This document shows, piece by piece, positions 6,993-14,894 of a DNA stretch of 46,625 nucleotides (position 1 is the stretch's first letter; every line of letters starts with the position of its first letter). The notes under the pieces are model-generated. The model saw only the letters and a list, made by a program, of their open reading frames with translations, ran no database searches and was not told the DNA's origin. The translations under genes and the position numbers were made by a program. Source of the DNA: Sulfurovum sp. (GTDB lineage Bacteria > Campylobacterota > Campylobacteria > Campylobacterales > Sulfurovaceae); the NCBI GenBank assembly GCA_011391015.1, contig JAABRH010000007.1, positions 1 through 46,625 on the forward strand. The letters run 5' to 3'.

Positions 6993-8250
6993 AGAGACAA
7001 AACATTCTTACGACTCCGTACGCACACATCCCAACCGACTCTCTTGGGAAGATCAGCCACGTACCTATAAAAATTATCCTAAGCATTACAAAAAAAGAAA
7101 AATAGATTTAGATAACACAGAAGAGAGCTTTCTTTATCATATTGCTGGGTTGACCGCAAAAAAAACCTACCCAAGCGGTGAGTATTACCTACGTATCAAC
7201 CCCAGTGCAGGGGCACTTTACCCCAATGAACTTTATTTTCAGGTTCGCGGCGTAGATACGTTTGAGGATGGGATCTACCATTTTGAAGTAAGCACCTCTT
7301 CTTTGACCTTATTGCAACTCATCGATGAGACTGAGGGACTAGAGCCGTATCTAGGGTACAAAAGTGCGATGAAAGGATATCTGTTTCTTGTCTCAGCTGT
7401 GTATTATCGTTCATCCTGGAAATATAAAAATCGTGCCTTGCGCTATTGTCTTCTGGATGCGGGACATCTCTTGGGCAGCATTGAAGCCTCAGCATTTCTT
7501 CATTCTCAAAGCGTTGAGATGCTCTATAACATTGATAGAGAAATATTGAACCGCTTGTTTGGGTTTGAAGGTAGAGAATGGATGCTAGCTGGTTGTGCTA
7601 TGGCGACCGCTTTACCTGAACAGAAAGTCAATGCCATAGAATTTTCACTTCCTTATGTGGAGGGGAGTGGAAGTTTTGAACCTAATATAATGATAGAACA
7701 GGGCTATGCTGAAACGATGCAGATAAGAGGATGCAAAAGAGAAACCACAATGCCACAGTTTTCTTACTTAGAGCGAAGGCTTAAAGAGATCATCTTCACT
7801 CGCAGGTCACAAAGGGGTTTTGAGGCAGGAGCTATCACGAAGGTGCAGTTTGAGTACATAACAGAGGTATTGCGACAACCCATACCATCTGACTGTGACG
7901 AAGAAGTCTCTGTATTTATGGTGCTCAACAGGGTACTAGATATGCCTTTGGGACTCTATAAAGATGGTGCATATCTCAAGCATGGAGATTTTGCAAGACA
8001 CGCAGGCTACCTTTGTCTGGAGCAGTATAGTCTTTCAACGCAGGGAGCCATAGCCTTTTTTCTGACATCCAAAGCCAAGAACTATCAGGCACTTTACCAA
8101 AAAGCAGGTATCATCGGACATAGACTCTATGTGGCATCACTTTATTTGGGCATAGGATGTTCAGGTATCGGAGCATATTACGATGATGAGGTCAATGCTT
8201 TTGTGGGCAACGATGAAATGGTTTTGTATGCCTTGGCAATAGGGAAATAG
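6976..8250 (+). CDS. Tandem nitroreductase-fold (SagB/ThcOx-like) protein
   Basis: A 424-residue protein made of two nitroreductase-like halves. The N-terminal half (about 50-215) has NPSAGALYPNELY and then YCLLDAGHLLGSIEASA, typical of SagB/ThcOx FMN dehydrogenases. The C-terminal half (about 265-424) has RRSQRGFEAGAI, a weak 'R.S.R.f' start of a nitroreductase, and LYLGIGCSGIGAYYDDEV near the end. SagB-like proteins oxidise azolines in peptides, but stand-alone two-domain versions in bacteria without a peptide precursor are of unknown substrate; no precursor or cyclodehydratase is nearby. The start overlaps DUF309. FMN binding is inferred from the family. Confidence 0.82.
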   Translation: MFWYHKETKHSYDSVRTHPNRLSWEDQPRTYKNYPKHYKKRKIDLDNTEESFLYHIAGLTAKKTYPSGEYYLRINPSAGALYPNELYFQVRGVDTFEDGIYHFEVSTSSLTLLQLIDETEGLEPYLGYKSAMKGYLFLVSAVYYRSSWKYKNRALRYCLLDAGHLLGSIEASAFLHSQSVEMLYNIDREILNRLFGFEGREWMLAGCAMATALPEQKVNAIEFSLPYVEGSGSFEPNIMIEQGYAETMQIRGCKRETTMPQFSYLERRLKEIIFTRRSQRGFEAGAITKVQFEYITEVLRQPIPSDCDEEVSVFMVLNRVLDMPLGLYKDGAYLKHGDFARHAGYLCLEQYSLSTQGAIAFFLTSKAKNYQALYQKAGIIGHRLYVASLYLGIGCSGIGAYYDDEVNAFVGNDEMVLYALAIGK

Positions 8251-8254
8251 ACAC

Positions 8255-8587
8255 TTAGGTTTTAAATCTATAGTTTAATGCCTCGAGGTGTGTACGCAGC
8301 ACACTTGAGATATCTCCCTGAAATTCCAAAGTGTTTTCTTTGATTGCTCCGCCGGTAGCAAGCTTTTTTTTCAGAGTCTTGAGTAGGTCATCTAAGCTGT
8401 TCTTTTCTAAGTAAAAAGGCTTGACGATAGTGACAACTTTTCCTCTTCGTTTCTCTTTTGAAAGATGAAGTTGATGGCTTTGGGGTATTTTTATCTCTTT
8501 GGAGAGGTTTTGAGAGGTCTTGTCTTTGTTGTCAGCACTCCAGACATCATCAAAATGTGCACCCATTTCAAACAGATTTTTTTTCAT
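8255..8587 (-). CDS. SUI1/eIF1-like translation factor (YciH family)
   Basis: A 110-residue protein. The C-terminal two thirds match the SUI1 fold: RRGKVVTIVKPFYLEKNS, then LLKTLKKKLATGGAIKE and LEFQGD, in the order seen in bacterial YciH and eukaryotic eIF1. Such proteins sit near the P site of the small ribosomal subunit and tune start-codon fidelity. ATG at 8587 is preferred over 8593 since AAAGGA then stands 6 bases upstream, whereas it would touch the earlier ATG. It follows the 32-residue membrane peptide and yaaA in a three-gene minus-strand operon. Confidence 0.88.
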   Translation of the reverse strand: MKKNLFEMGAHFDDVWSADNKDKTSQNLSKEIKIPQSHQLHLSKEKRRGKVVTIVKPFYLEKNSLDDLLKTLKKKLATGGAIKENTLEFQGDISSVLRTHLEALNYRFKT

Positions 8588-8598
8588 ACGCATCCTTT

Positions 8599-8697
8599 TT
8601 AGTTGTAATTGGTATCAAAAACGATGCCAAGTGCCACAGTAAGCACAAGTAAAAAAATCATTATCTTATAAAGTGTTTCATCCTCAGGTAATTGCAT
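8599..8697 (-). CDS. 32-residue single-span membrane peptide
   Basis: ATG at 8697, TAA at 8599, so 32 residues: an acidic start (MQLPEDETLYK) and one membrane span (IMIFLLVLTVALGIVF). TAGGA lies 5 bases before the ATG. It begins 3 bases after the yaaA stop and ends 11 bases before the SUI1 start, which argues for a real operon member. Short acidic-start single-span peptides of this kind are common and uncharacterised in Campylobacterota; function unknown. Confidence 0.65.
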   Translation of the reverse strand: MQLPEDETLYKIMIFLLVLTVALGIVFDTNYN

Positions 8698-8700
8698 GGT

Positions 8701-9072
8701 TTATCCTATGGTATAAGTGATTTCAGTTTTGTGTTTGATAGTCTGTATAGTATCTATGTTTAACCCCTCTATATTAAGTGCCATGAAGGCATCTAAAGTA
8801 CGGATGTTCGCTTGTGCAATCGCTCTCAAAACAAGCCCCCTGTAAGCTTTTGCCCAATGGCTGACTACTTTTCCCTCCTTAATAAACTTAAGGGTTGTGT
8901 AGGGCTTGCTTGGTTTGTAGAATTTATCATAAAATCCTGCGCGCAGGTCTAGAATGTCATCATCTTCAAGATAGATATCTAAAAGGGCAGAAGCATGTTC
9001 ACAGTAAATTTTTTCAGGTTTAAGTTCACCTATGCTGGCCCCTTGTTTGAGTTTGTACTCAGGGATCAAGTC
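8701..9072 (-). pseudogene. yaaA: yaaA, C-terminal half, cut by the mobile element
   Basis: This is codons 122-244 of a YaaA (DUF328, peroxide stress) gene: it begins with Asp-Leu-Ile-PEYKLKQG and includes DLRAGFYDKFYKP and VSHWAKAYRG, all conserved in the family. The reading frame is open back to the element boundary at 9072 and a little beyond, but no ATG or ribosome binding site is in place, so any product would start at TTG 9069 and lack half the fold. The other half lies at 21172-21534. No internal stop or frameshift has accumulated, which points to a recent insertion or to retained excision. Confidence 0.93.
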
Positions 9073-9105
9073 AACTATATATAAATAATAATTGAATTAA
9101 TAAAT
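9073..9105 (+). repeat. Left terminal inverted repeat of the element
   Basis: Reading inward from the left boundary the sequence is AACTATATATAAATAATAAT and then TGAATTAATAAAT. Reading inward on the other strand from 21161 there is AACTATAGAATTAATAAATG and then AATTAACAAAT. They share AACTATA and (G)AATTAATAAAT with gaps, so they are imperfect terminal repeats and probable recombinase-binding sites. At this end the repeat abuts yaaA directly. Confidence 0.65.
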
Positions 9106-9173
9106 CCTAAAATAACCTTAATCTGGAGATTATACTATCAATTCTTTTAAGTTTAAATTTATAAAATATGCAA

Positions 9174-9179
9174 TATAAT
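9174..9179 (+). promoter_or_regulatory. Candidate -10 box of the recombinase operon
   Basis: TATAAT, 33 bases before the preferred ATG of the first recombinase. The surroundings are so A/T-rich that other positions are possible and no -35 can be chosen with confidence. Confidence 0.35.
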
Positions 9180-9212
9180 TAATACTATATATGATTGAAT
9201 AAAGAAGTTAAA

Positions 9213-10583
9213 ATGTTGATAGTGACAAATAAATTAGCATATGCAAGTGTTGTGGTTGGTGGCAATGTGATCACTCTTTATAAACTAAACTCTTACTATA
9301 AATATTTAAAGTTGGTTAAAAGAAATGCATTGCTCACAATTGAAAATAAGTTAAATAGTTTGTACCATTTTTGGTTGTGGACGCTTGTAAATGATATTCA
9401 AAATGATGAGGATTTGCAACTATATTTTGCAAGATATTTGGTGGCTTTAGAGTCAGGCTTCAAAATTACAAACGAAAGTAACATACTTGAGTTTGATGAA
9501 GAAATAGAATATATGCTTTATGAGTCTAAGCCAAAACAGCCTTCGACTATAGAGAAAGAAAAAAGAGCAGTGGAATCTTTTTTTAAATATATGGGTACAT
9601 TCAAAGCCAAAGAGTACAATATTGAAAAAAACTTTCTAGCATATAGTCAACAATCCAAGTATAATAAAGGTTCTGGTTATGGCTTAAAAATGTCTAAGTA
9701 TATGCAAAATATTTTATTGGATAATGTGTCGATACTACCATTTAAGGATACAAACAACAAAGGCGATATAAAAGCATTCCCATTTAAACTATATGATGAA
9801 TTGCTTCAGCTTGCAAAACCACAGGAACGTTTACTGTATCTATTGTATGGTGCTTGTGCAGCGAGATCAAACCAAGCACTTAATTTAACATTTTATGATA
9901 TCGATTACAGCTCTAAGAATGTTTGGCTGATTGATCCAAAATCAAATGATCAACTAGGCTATCATGGAATAGGAAGAAACCAATTTCTGAAAGATGTATA
10001 CAAGATAGATATAGCTACTGATTCTGCCCATAAAAAATTTCCATTTAAATACCCTATCCCCACAAATTATAAAGCCAGAACACCACTTTTTTGGCTCAAT
10101 AATAATTATCGACTATTGTTTTTCAATGCATTAGCAGAATACTCTCCATTGCCTGAATCTCTTCGAAAACCAAGACATCCTTTCTTCTTTGTTCGTTCAA
10201 CAGGAAAACGACTCTCATCGGGTGAAGTATATAAGTCATTTAAAAAACATCTCAAACAGTTATCTGATCGCCATCCATCTTATGCTTACAAACTGAAAGG
10301 GTTGGGCCTTCATTCGTTAAGACATATGTTTGGTAGTGTTATGGCGACAATAGAGGCAAAATTAATTATGAATGGACAATCTGAAAAGACACAACATATA
10401 AAATGGTTTACAAGTAATGCTATGGGTCATTCGAATTCATCTAGTACAGATGTGTATTTTAATCGACCTTGGGATGTAGAAATTGAATTTGGAGAATTTA
10501 TCACCAGTCTAATGGAATCAATGCAAAATAAGGATATTCCACCACCACAAATAAGAGGAGTAAGAAATGGTAAAAAATGGTGA
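9213..10583 (+). CDS. Tyrosine recombinase A of the element (GmtY-like)
   Basis: A 456-residue tyrosine recombinase. The catalytic set is visible: Arg-218 in CAARSNQALNL, His-367/Arg-370 (with His-371) in LHSLRH, His-406 in AMGHSN and the nucleophile Tyr-415 in STDVYF. The N-terminal 200 residues would form the core-binding part. ATG at 9213 is preferred; TTG at 9195 would add six residues. The next gene begins inside its last 17 bases. Length and position, first of a trio with a roughly 200-aa and a very long recombinase, resemble the gamma-mobile-trio recombinase GmtY and, more remotely, TnpA of Tn554. The role is cutting and joining the element ends. Confidence 0.88.
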   Translation: MLIVTNKLAYASVVVGGNVITLYKLNSYYKYLKLVKRNALLTIENKLNSLYHFWLWTLVNDIQNDEDLQLYFARYLVALESGFKITNESNILEFDEEIEYMLYESKPKQPSTIEKEKRAVESFFKYMGTFKAKEYNIEKNFLAYSQQSKYNKGSGYGLKMSKYMQNILLDNVSILPFKDTNNKGDIKAFPFKLYDELLQLAKPQERLLYLLYGACAARSNQALNLTFYDIDYSSKNVWLIDPKSNDQLGYHGIGRNQFLKDVYKIDIATDSAHKKFPFKYPIPTNYKARTPLFWLNNNYRLLFFNALAEYSPLPESLRKPRHPFFFVRSTGKRLSSGEVYKSFKKHLKQLSDRHPSYAYKLKGLGLHSLRHMFGSVMATIEAKLIMNGQSEKTQHIKWFTSNAMGHSNSSSTDVYFNRPWDVEIEFGEFITSLMESMQNKDIPPPQIRGVRNGKKW

Positions 10584-11160
10584 TTTGAGATCTCAAAATG
10601 ATAATTCAAGGGAGTATAGGGAACGAAGAACAAAACAAACGGAGAATCTATTAAAAAAAGCTCTCTCTTATGTAAATAGCAGTGATAAAAACTTTTCACA
10701 TAAGAATATTTGTGATGTGATGCTAACTTTATCAACCGAAGAAGACAAAAAATTAAAAGCAGCAATTTCTCCTTCTGCGATTTCAAAAAACATACACCTT
10801 AAGAGCCTGATCGAAACATATAAAATTCAAAATGATATTTTAAAAAGTAAACAAAAAAAATATCATCTAAGTGAAGGTGATATGGCTTTTGAATTACATA
10901 AGTGTAAAACACTTTTGGCACGAAAAAGTGATGAAGTAAAAATACTGCAAGACATTATAAATAAAGAACATATTGAAATAGATAACTCTACCATAAGCAT
11001 AAAGGATGAAGAGTATGATTATAAGTATTTATTGAAAATTGCTTATGACATAATGTTGAAAGAAGATGTAGCTTTCATTTCAAATGGGAATCTTGTATTG
11101 GAGATCAATAAAACTGTCATAGCAGACAAAAAATTATTAACAGAAATGGGACTTTTATGA
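10567..11160 (+). CDS. HTH/coiled-coil partner of the recombinases (GmtX/TnpC-like)
   Basis: A 197-residue basic protein. Residues about 20-80 resemble the DNA-binding start of TnpC-type proteins: a helix with KALSYVN, then FSHKNICDVM, then SPSAISKNIHLKSLIETYK, a winged- or helix-turn-helix-like pattern. Residues about 85-140 form a charged coiled coil, and the C-terminus is acidic and hydrophobic. It overlaps the preceding recombinase by 17 bases and the following one by 4 (ATGA), so all three are made together. In related trios the small protein helps choose orientation or sites; that is carried over from Tn554 and not shown here. Confidence 0.72.
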   Translation: MVKNGDLRSQNDNSREYRERRTKQTENLLKKALSYVNSSDKNFSHKNICDVMLTLSTEEDKKLKAAISPSAISKNIHLKSLIETYKIQNDILKSKQKKYHLSEGDMAFELHKCKTLLARKSDEVKILQDIINKEHIEIDNSTISIKDEEYDYKYLLKIAYDIMLKEDVAFISNGNLVLEINKTVIADKKLLTEMGLL

Positions 11161-14100
11161 CAAAGCAAGGATTTACGATATCAGAAAAACAAGCATTCTT
11201 GGAGAAAATCATTAATGATCTCAAGAATGAGAAATATTTGAAAGTTTCAAATGATGAAATAAAAAATAGATTTAAAAACTATAGCGTACATCTATCTAGC
11301 AGAGATATAGCTAAACTAAAGTTAAGAGAGCAATTGATTAAAAATTCAATAGCACCATCTAATTTAAAGGAAAAGGAAAAAGAGCATTTTATTAATCAAT
11401 ATATAGATTACCTAAAAAGTGAAAATATCAAAAATATATCCAATGCTGACTTTATAAAACAGATGGATGAAATGTATGGTGTTGCAATTCGAGAAATGGA
11501 TATGTCAAGATTGGGCATCCGAAAGAAATTAGTGGAAAGCGGTATTCAAACTACTTTTATTCAAAATAGTACGGCTAAACCTATTATTGAACAAACAATA
11601 ACATATTTGCTTGCAAACAAAATAAGCATTGATACAGTTGCACAGTTTCATAAATATGCTGAAAAATTTGGAAAAATATCTAGGGGCAGTGTAGATAATT
11701 ATGCAAGTTATATTCAGGAAAAAATAGAAATTAAAAATATTAAATCATCAAAAAGACTAAATTCTATTAATATTAGTGATGAAGAAATCATCGTTTTAGC
11801 CGCAAAGTATTTTATAAAAAAAAATGTTTATCGGATTACAGCTTCTGAAATTAGGAAATTTACAAACGAACGCTATAGGACAGTTGATATACAAACAATA
11901 AGAGAATATGCAGTCTTTTTAAAAAATAATTATGATATAGAATTGATAAAACATAATGTTGATGATGAAAAAATAAAACATGATATTGAAGCAGTAGTAA
12001 GTTTTTTAAAAGAAAATAAAAATAAATATAGTGTAATTGAAGAGGATTCAATAGATAATATTAATGACATAAGTGATGCATTTATTGTTACAAAAAGTCT
12101 AGCAAATGAATTAGCTGAGTTATGGAGCGTATATATTGATGGATATATTAAGCACTTAGCAAAGGAAAGAATCAATGTAAAGAATGGACTTTTAGATTCA
12201 TCGGGGAAATTTAAGATTGATACTGAAAAAAAAGAGTTAATCACCTTGTCTCATGTTAAGGTTAGTATTAGTGATATGAATTTCTCTAATATTGTGCAAC
12301 TTACACTTATAAGAAGCAAAGCATCTGAAAAGACATACGGAATACATCTCCAAAATATGTACATTGGTTTTTTATTTTTTTTATATGCAGAGAATAAAAT
12401 TATTTTGCCATTTTCATATTTATTTGATGTGTGCTATGCTGATCGAAAAGTGCAGGTAGAGTTACCATATTATTTATCGGATCATCCAATAAATAAAAGT
12501 TTATTGGTGGCAATAGAAGAAAATAGATTAAATGTAAAAGATGATAAATATAAGCGTATATTTCAATTTTGTCTTTTGTCTTTGCCTCAAAATTTCTTTA
12601 TATCAAAAATAGAGTATAAGCACCTAGTTCCTTTACTGGACAGAAATAAAAAAGATTTTAAACGTGTTGTTGATATTTTAAATGTTTTGGGTGCACATAT
12701 TGTAGATGAGAAACCAAAATTAAAATATGTTGATAGGTATATTGCCTATTCAAAAAAAGAAAAATATAAAAAATTAATCGATTTTTTCAATAAAGCAATG
12801 AATCGTGCTTATAAACTAGGTTCTTATGCAAAAGAAGAGAATGTTTACAAAAAATGGTCTATAGCCTATGCTGATTTTATTGATTTTATAGAATCTTATT
12901 ATAGTAATGAAAATATAACTGAAAGCTTTTTATATAAAATCTTCGACTATCCTGATGAAGAGCAGCATATGACATATCAGGAGTATGTGCAAGGCTTGGA
13001 AGTTTCAAGTAGCACGAAAGATAACAAATTTACCCCGCTTATCGTTGCTTTTAGTGATGCTAGTATGTATCGGTCATTAAATAATTTAAAAGATAAAAAA
13101 CCAATTTTTGATAATACAAGTGCTAATCTTGATATGAAGAAAAAACGTGGACCGATAAAAAATTTATTGGCATTAGAAAAAATAGAAGATATTTTATTGA
13201 ATAGACCTCCTAAGAGTGATTATCATAAAAAATTAAAAATAGAAAGTAGCCACACTGACTGGTGGCCACATTATCATACAGTAGTTCCTTTTGAGCCACT
13301 AATCCTTCTAATGCACTTATATATTCCAGCTAGGGGAATAAATTTTAGATTGGCTGATCGTAATTCGTTTTTAGTAAAAGATGAAGTGGGAAATGTAACA
13401 GGATATCATTTTACACATGATAAGAATAAAAAACGAAAAACGCCTTACATTGCACCTAATATATGGGGAGATGACTTAAAAATTATTGAAAGCCTGATTG
13501 AATACAGTAAGATTCATTTTAAGAATCAAAGACCAATCAAGTATGACAAGCAAAATCCTCAAGGAATTGTTCCCTTGTTTCCAAATGCCAATGGGAGCAG
13601 TTTTTATGCAGAGGAACAACATATGAAATACTGGAAACGTGTTCTCCTGAAAGCCCAAATTGAACTTAATAATGAGGAACAAAAAGAGAAAATAGAACTT
13701 ATCATTGGAAAAACAAATGAGGTAGTTTTCCCTAAAAATTCATTCGAAGTTGATAACTTATCTCAGACTGATATGGAAAATTTTATACTAAAATATGATC
13801 TACACTCTTTGCGCCACACAGGGGCAACTAAGTATGCCAATGCAAACATGCCACTCGGATTGTTAAAGTTACTAACTGGACATATAGATCTAAATACACT
13901 TCAAATGGTTTATATAGAAGTGGATGTCGAAAGAGTTCTTAAATTATGGTCTGAAATTCAAAACATAAATATAAATGGCACTAGTCTAGCTGATGCTGGA
14001 CGAATAATGATTGACACAATTAAAACAACAACAAAAGCAATATTGCTAGAGAGTAACTCTGAAAAGATGGTTGAGTATCTCAAGCAACACAAATTTCTGA

Positions 14101-14894
14101 GTATTGGCTCCTATTTAGGCAAAAATGAGTTGACTAAATATGCTATTGAAGATTTTTCTAAAATAGATTCTGTTTTTTGGAATCATGAAAGAATGGGTAT
14201 CTGTACATCATCAAAATGTCCAGATGGATTGGAAAAACGTTGCAGTTTGTGTCCTCATTTTATGACTTCTCCAGCATACATACATGAAATTACTGCCCAA
14301 ATAAATTTACAAAAATATAGATTGGGCAAATATGCAAATATGGTTATTGAGAATAGAGAAAATGGAAATCCAGAAAATAATGAATCAATTAGAGCTTCTG
14401 CACAGATAGAGATAGAAGAGATGTTGGGGTGGACGGAAATACTTAAAGCATTGGATGAAATAAGGTTTGAAAATAATGTTCAACAAAATGATGAGTCCGA
14501 ACCTGGTTTAGTAGATTTAAGCCATAAGCAAGAAGCACTTTACCGCTCTGCTCCAACTCGAAATAGTGATCATGCATTGCTTAAGCTTGTGTATGATAGC
14601 TTGGATTTAAAGTTATATGATCATGAAAGTATGCAAGATGCTTCACAAGAACTAGCTACTAAATTAATTAGATATGCTTCTAGAAATGGTAAGTTTGCAG
14701 AAGTTGATGATAAAGATAAGTATGAAATGATTGAGTGGTTTAGGCCAGTATATGATGAAGTTTTGTTGCTAGAAAAGAATCAGCACTCTGAAGAAAAATT
14801 ATTTAATATTTTAAGTCATTTGGGTGACAAATCAGCGATCAACATTTTGGAACATCATGCTACAAAAGAATTAGCTCACAAGGATAAGCAATGA
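11157..14894 (+). CDS. Large tyrosine recombinase of the element (GmtZ-like)
   Basis: A 1245-residue protein. The recombinase domain lies about residues 690-925: Arg-726 in IPARGINFR, His-883/Arg-886/His-887 in LHSLRHTG, His-909 in LLTGHIDLN and Tyr-919 in QMVYIEV. After it comes a Cys/His cluster (Cys-1016, Cys-1021, Cys-1029, Cys-1032, His-1034), probably a zinc site, as in large TnpB-type recombinases. The first 650 residues are Lys- and Asn-rich with repeated helical modules and no family I can name. It is far longer than Tn554 TnpB and fits the large GmtZ integrase better. Its stop overlaps the yaaA start by ATGA, tying yaaA to the recombination operon. Confidence 0.86.
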   Translation: MTKQGFTISEKQAFLEKIINDLKNEKYLKVSNDEIKNRFKNYSVHLSSRDIAKLKLREQLIKNSIAPSNLKEKEKEHFINQYIDYLKSENIKNISNADFIKQMDEMYGVAIREMDMSRLGIRKKLVESGIQTTFIQNSTAKPIIEQTITYLLANKISIDTVAQFHKYAEKFGKISRGSVDNYASYIQEKIEIKNIKSSKRLNSINISDEEIIVLAAKYFIKKNVYRITASEIRKFTNERYRTVDIQTIREYAVFLKNNYDIELIKHNVDDEKIKHDIEAVVSFLKENKNKYSVIEEDSIDNINDISDAFIVTKSLANELAELWSVYIDGYIKHLAKERINVKNGLLDSSGKFKIDTEKKELITLSHVKVSISDMNFSNIVQLTLIRSKASEKTYGIHLQNMYIGFLFFLYAENKIILPFSYLFDVCYADRKVQVELPYYLSDHPINKSLLVAIEENRLNVKDDKYKRIFQFCLLSLPQNFFISKIEYKHLVPLLDRNKKDFKRVVDILNVLGAHIVDEKPKLKYVDRYIAYSKKEKYKKLIDFFNKAMNRAYKLGSYAKEENVYKKWSIAYADFIDFIESYYSNENITESFLYKIFDYPDEEQHMTYQEYVQGLEVSSSTKDNKFTPLIVAFSDASMYRSLNNLKDKKPIFDNTSANLDMKKKRGPIKNLLALEKIEDILLNRPPKSDYHKKLKIESSHTDWWPHYHTVVPFEPLILLMHLYIPARGINFRLADRNSFLVKDEVGNVTGYHFTHDKNKKRKTPYIAPNIWGDDLKIIESLIEYSKIHFKNQRPIKYDKQNPQGIVPLFPNANGSSFYAEEQHMKYWKRVLLKAQIELNNEEQKEKIELIIGKTNEVVFPKNSFEVDNLSQTDMENFILKYDLHSLRHTGATKYANANMPLGLLKLLTGHIDLNTLQMVYIEVDVERVLKLWSEIQNININGTSLADAGRIMIDTIKTTTKAILLESNSEKMVEYLKQHKFLSIGSYLGKNELTKYAIEDFSKIDSVFWNHERMGICTSSKCPDGLEKRCSLCPHFMTSPAYIHEITAQINLQKYRLGKYANMVIENRENGNPENNESIRASAQIEIEEMLGWTEILKALDEIRFENNVQQNDESEPGLVDLSHKQEALYRSAPTRNSDHALLKLVYDSLDLKLYDHESMQDASQELATKLIRYASRNGKFAEVDDKDKYEMIEWFRPVYDEVLLLEKNQHSEEKLFNILSHLGDKSAINILEHHATKELAHKDKQ

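Noticed and set aside
9070-9073. GTCA at both junctions as a 4-bp target duplication
   Set aside because: Collapsing the two copies into one gives TCA TGA in the yaaA frame, a stop codon; only joining ...GTC to TGAAG restores the gene.
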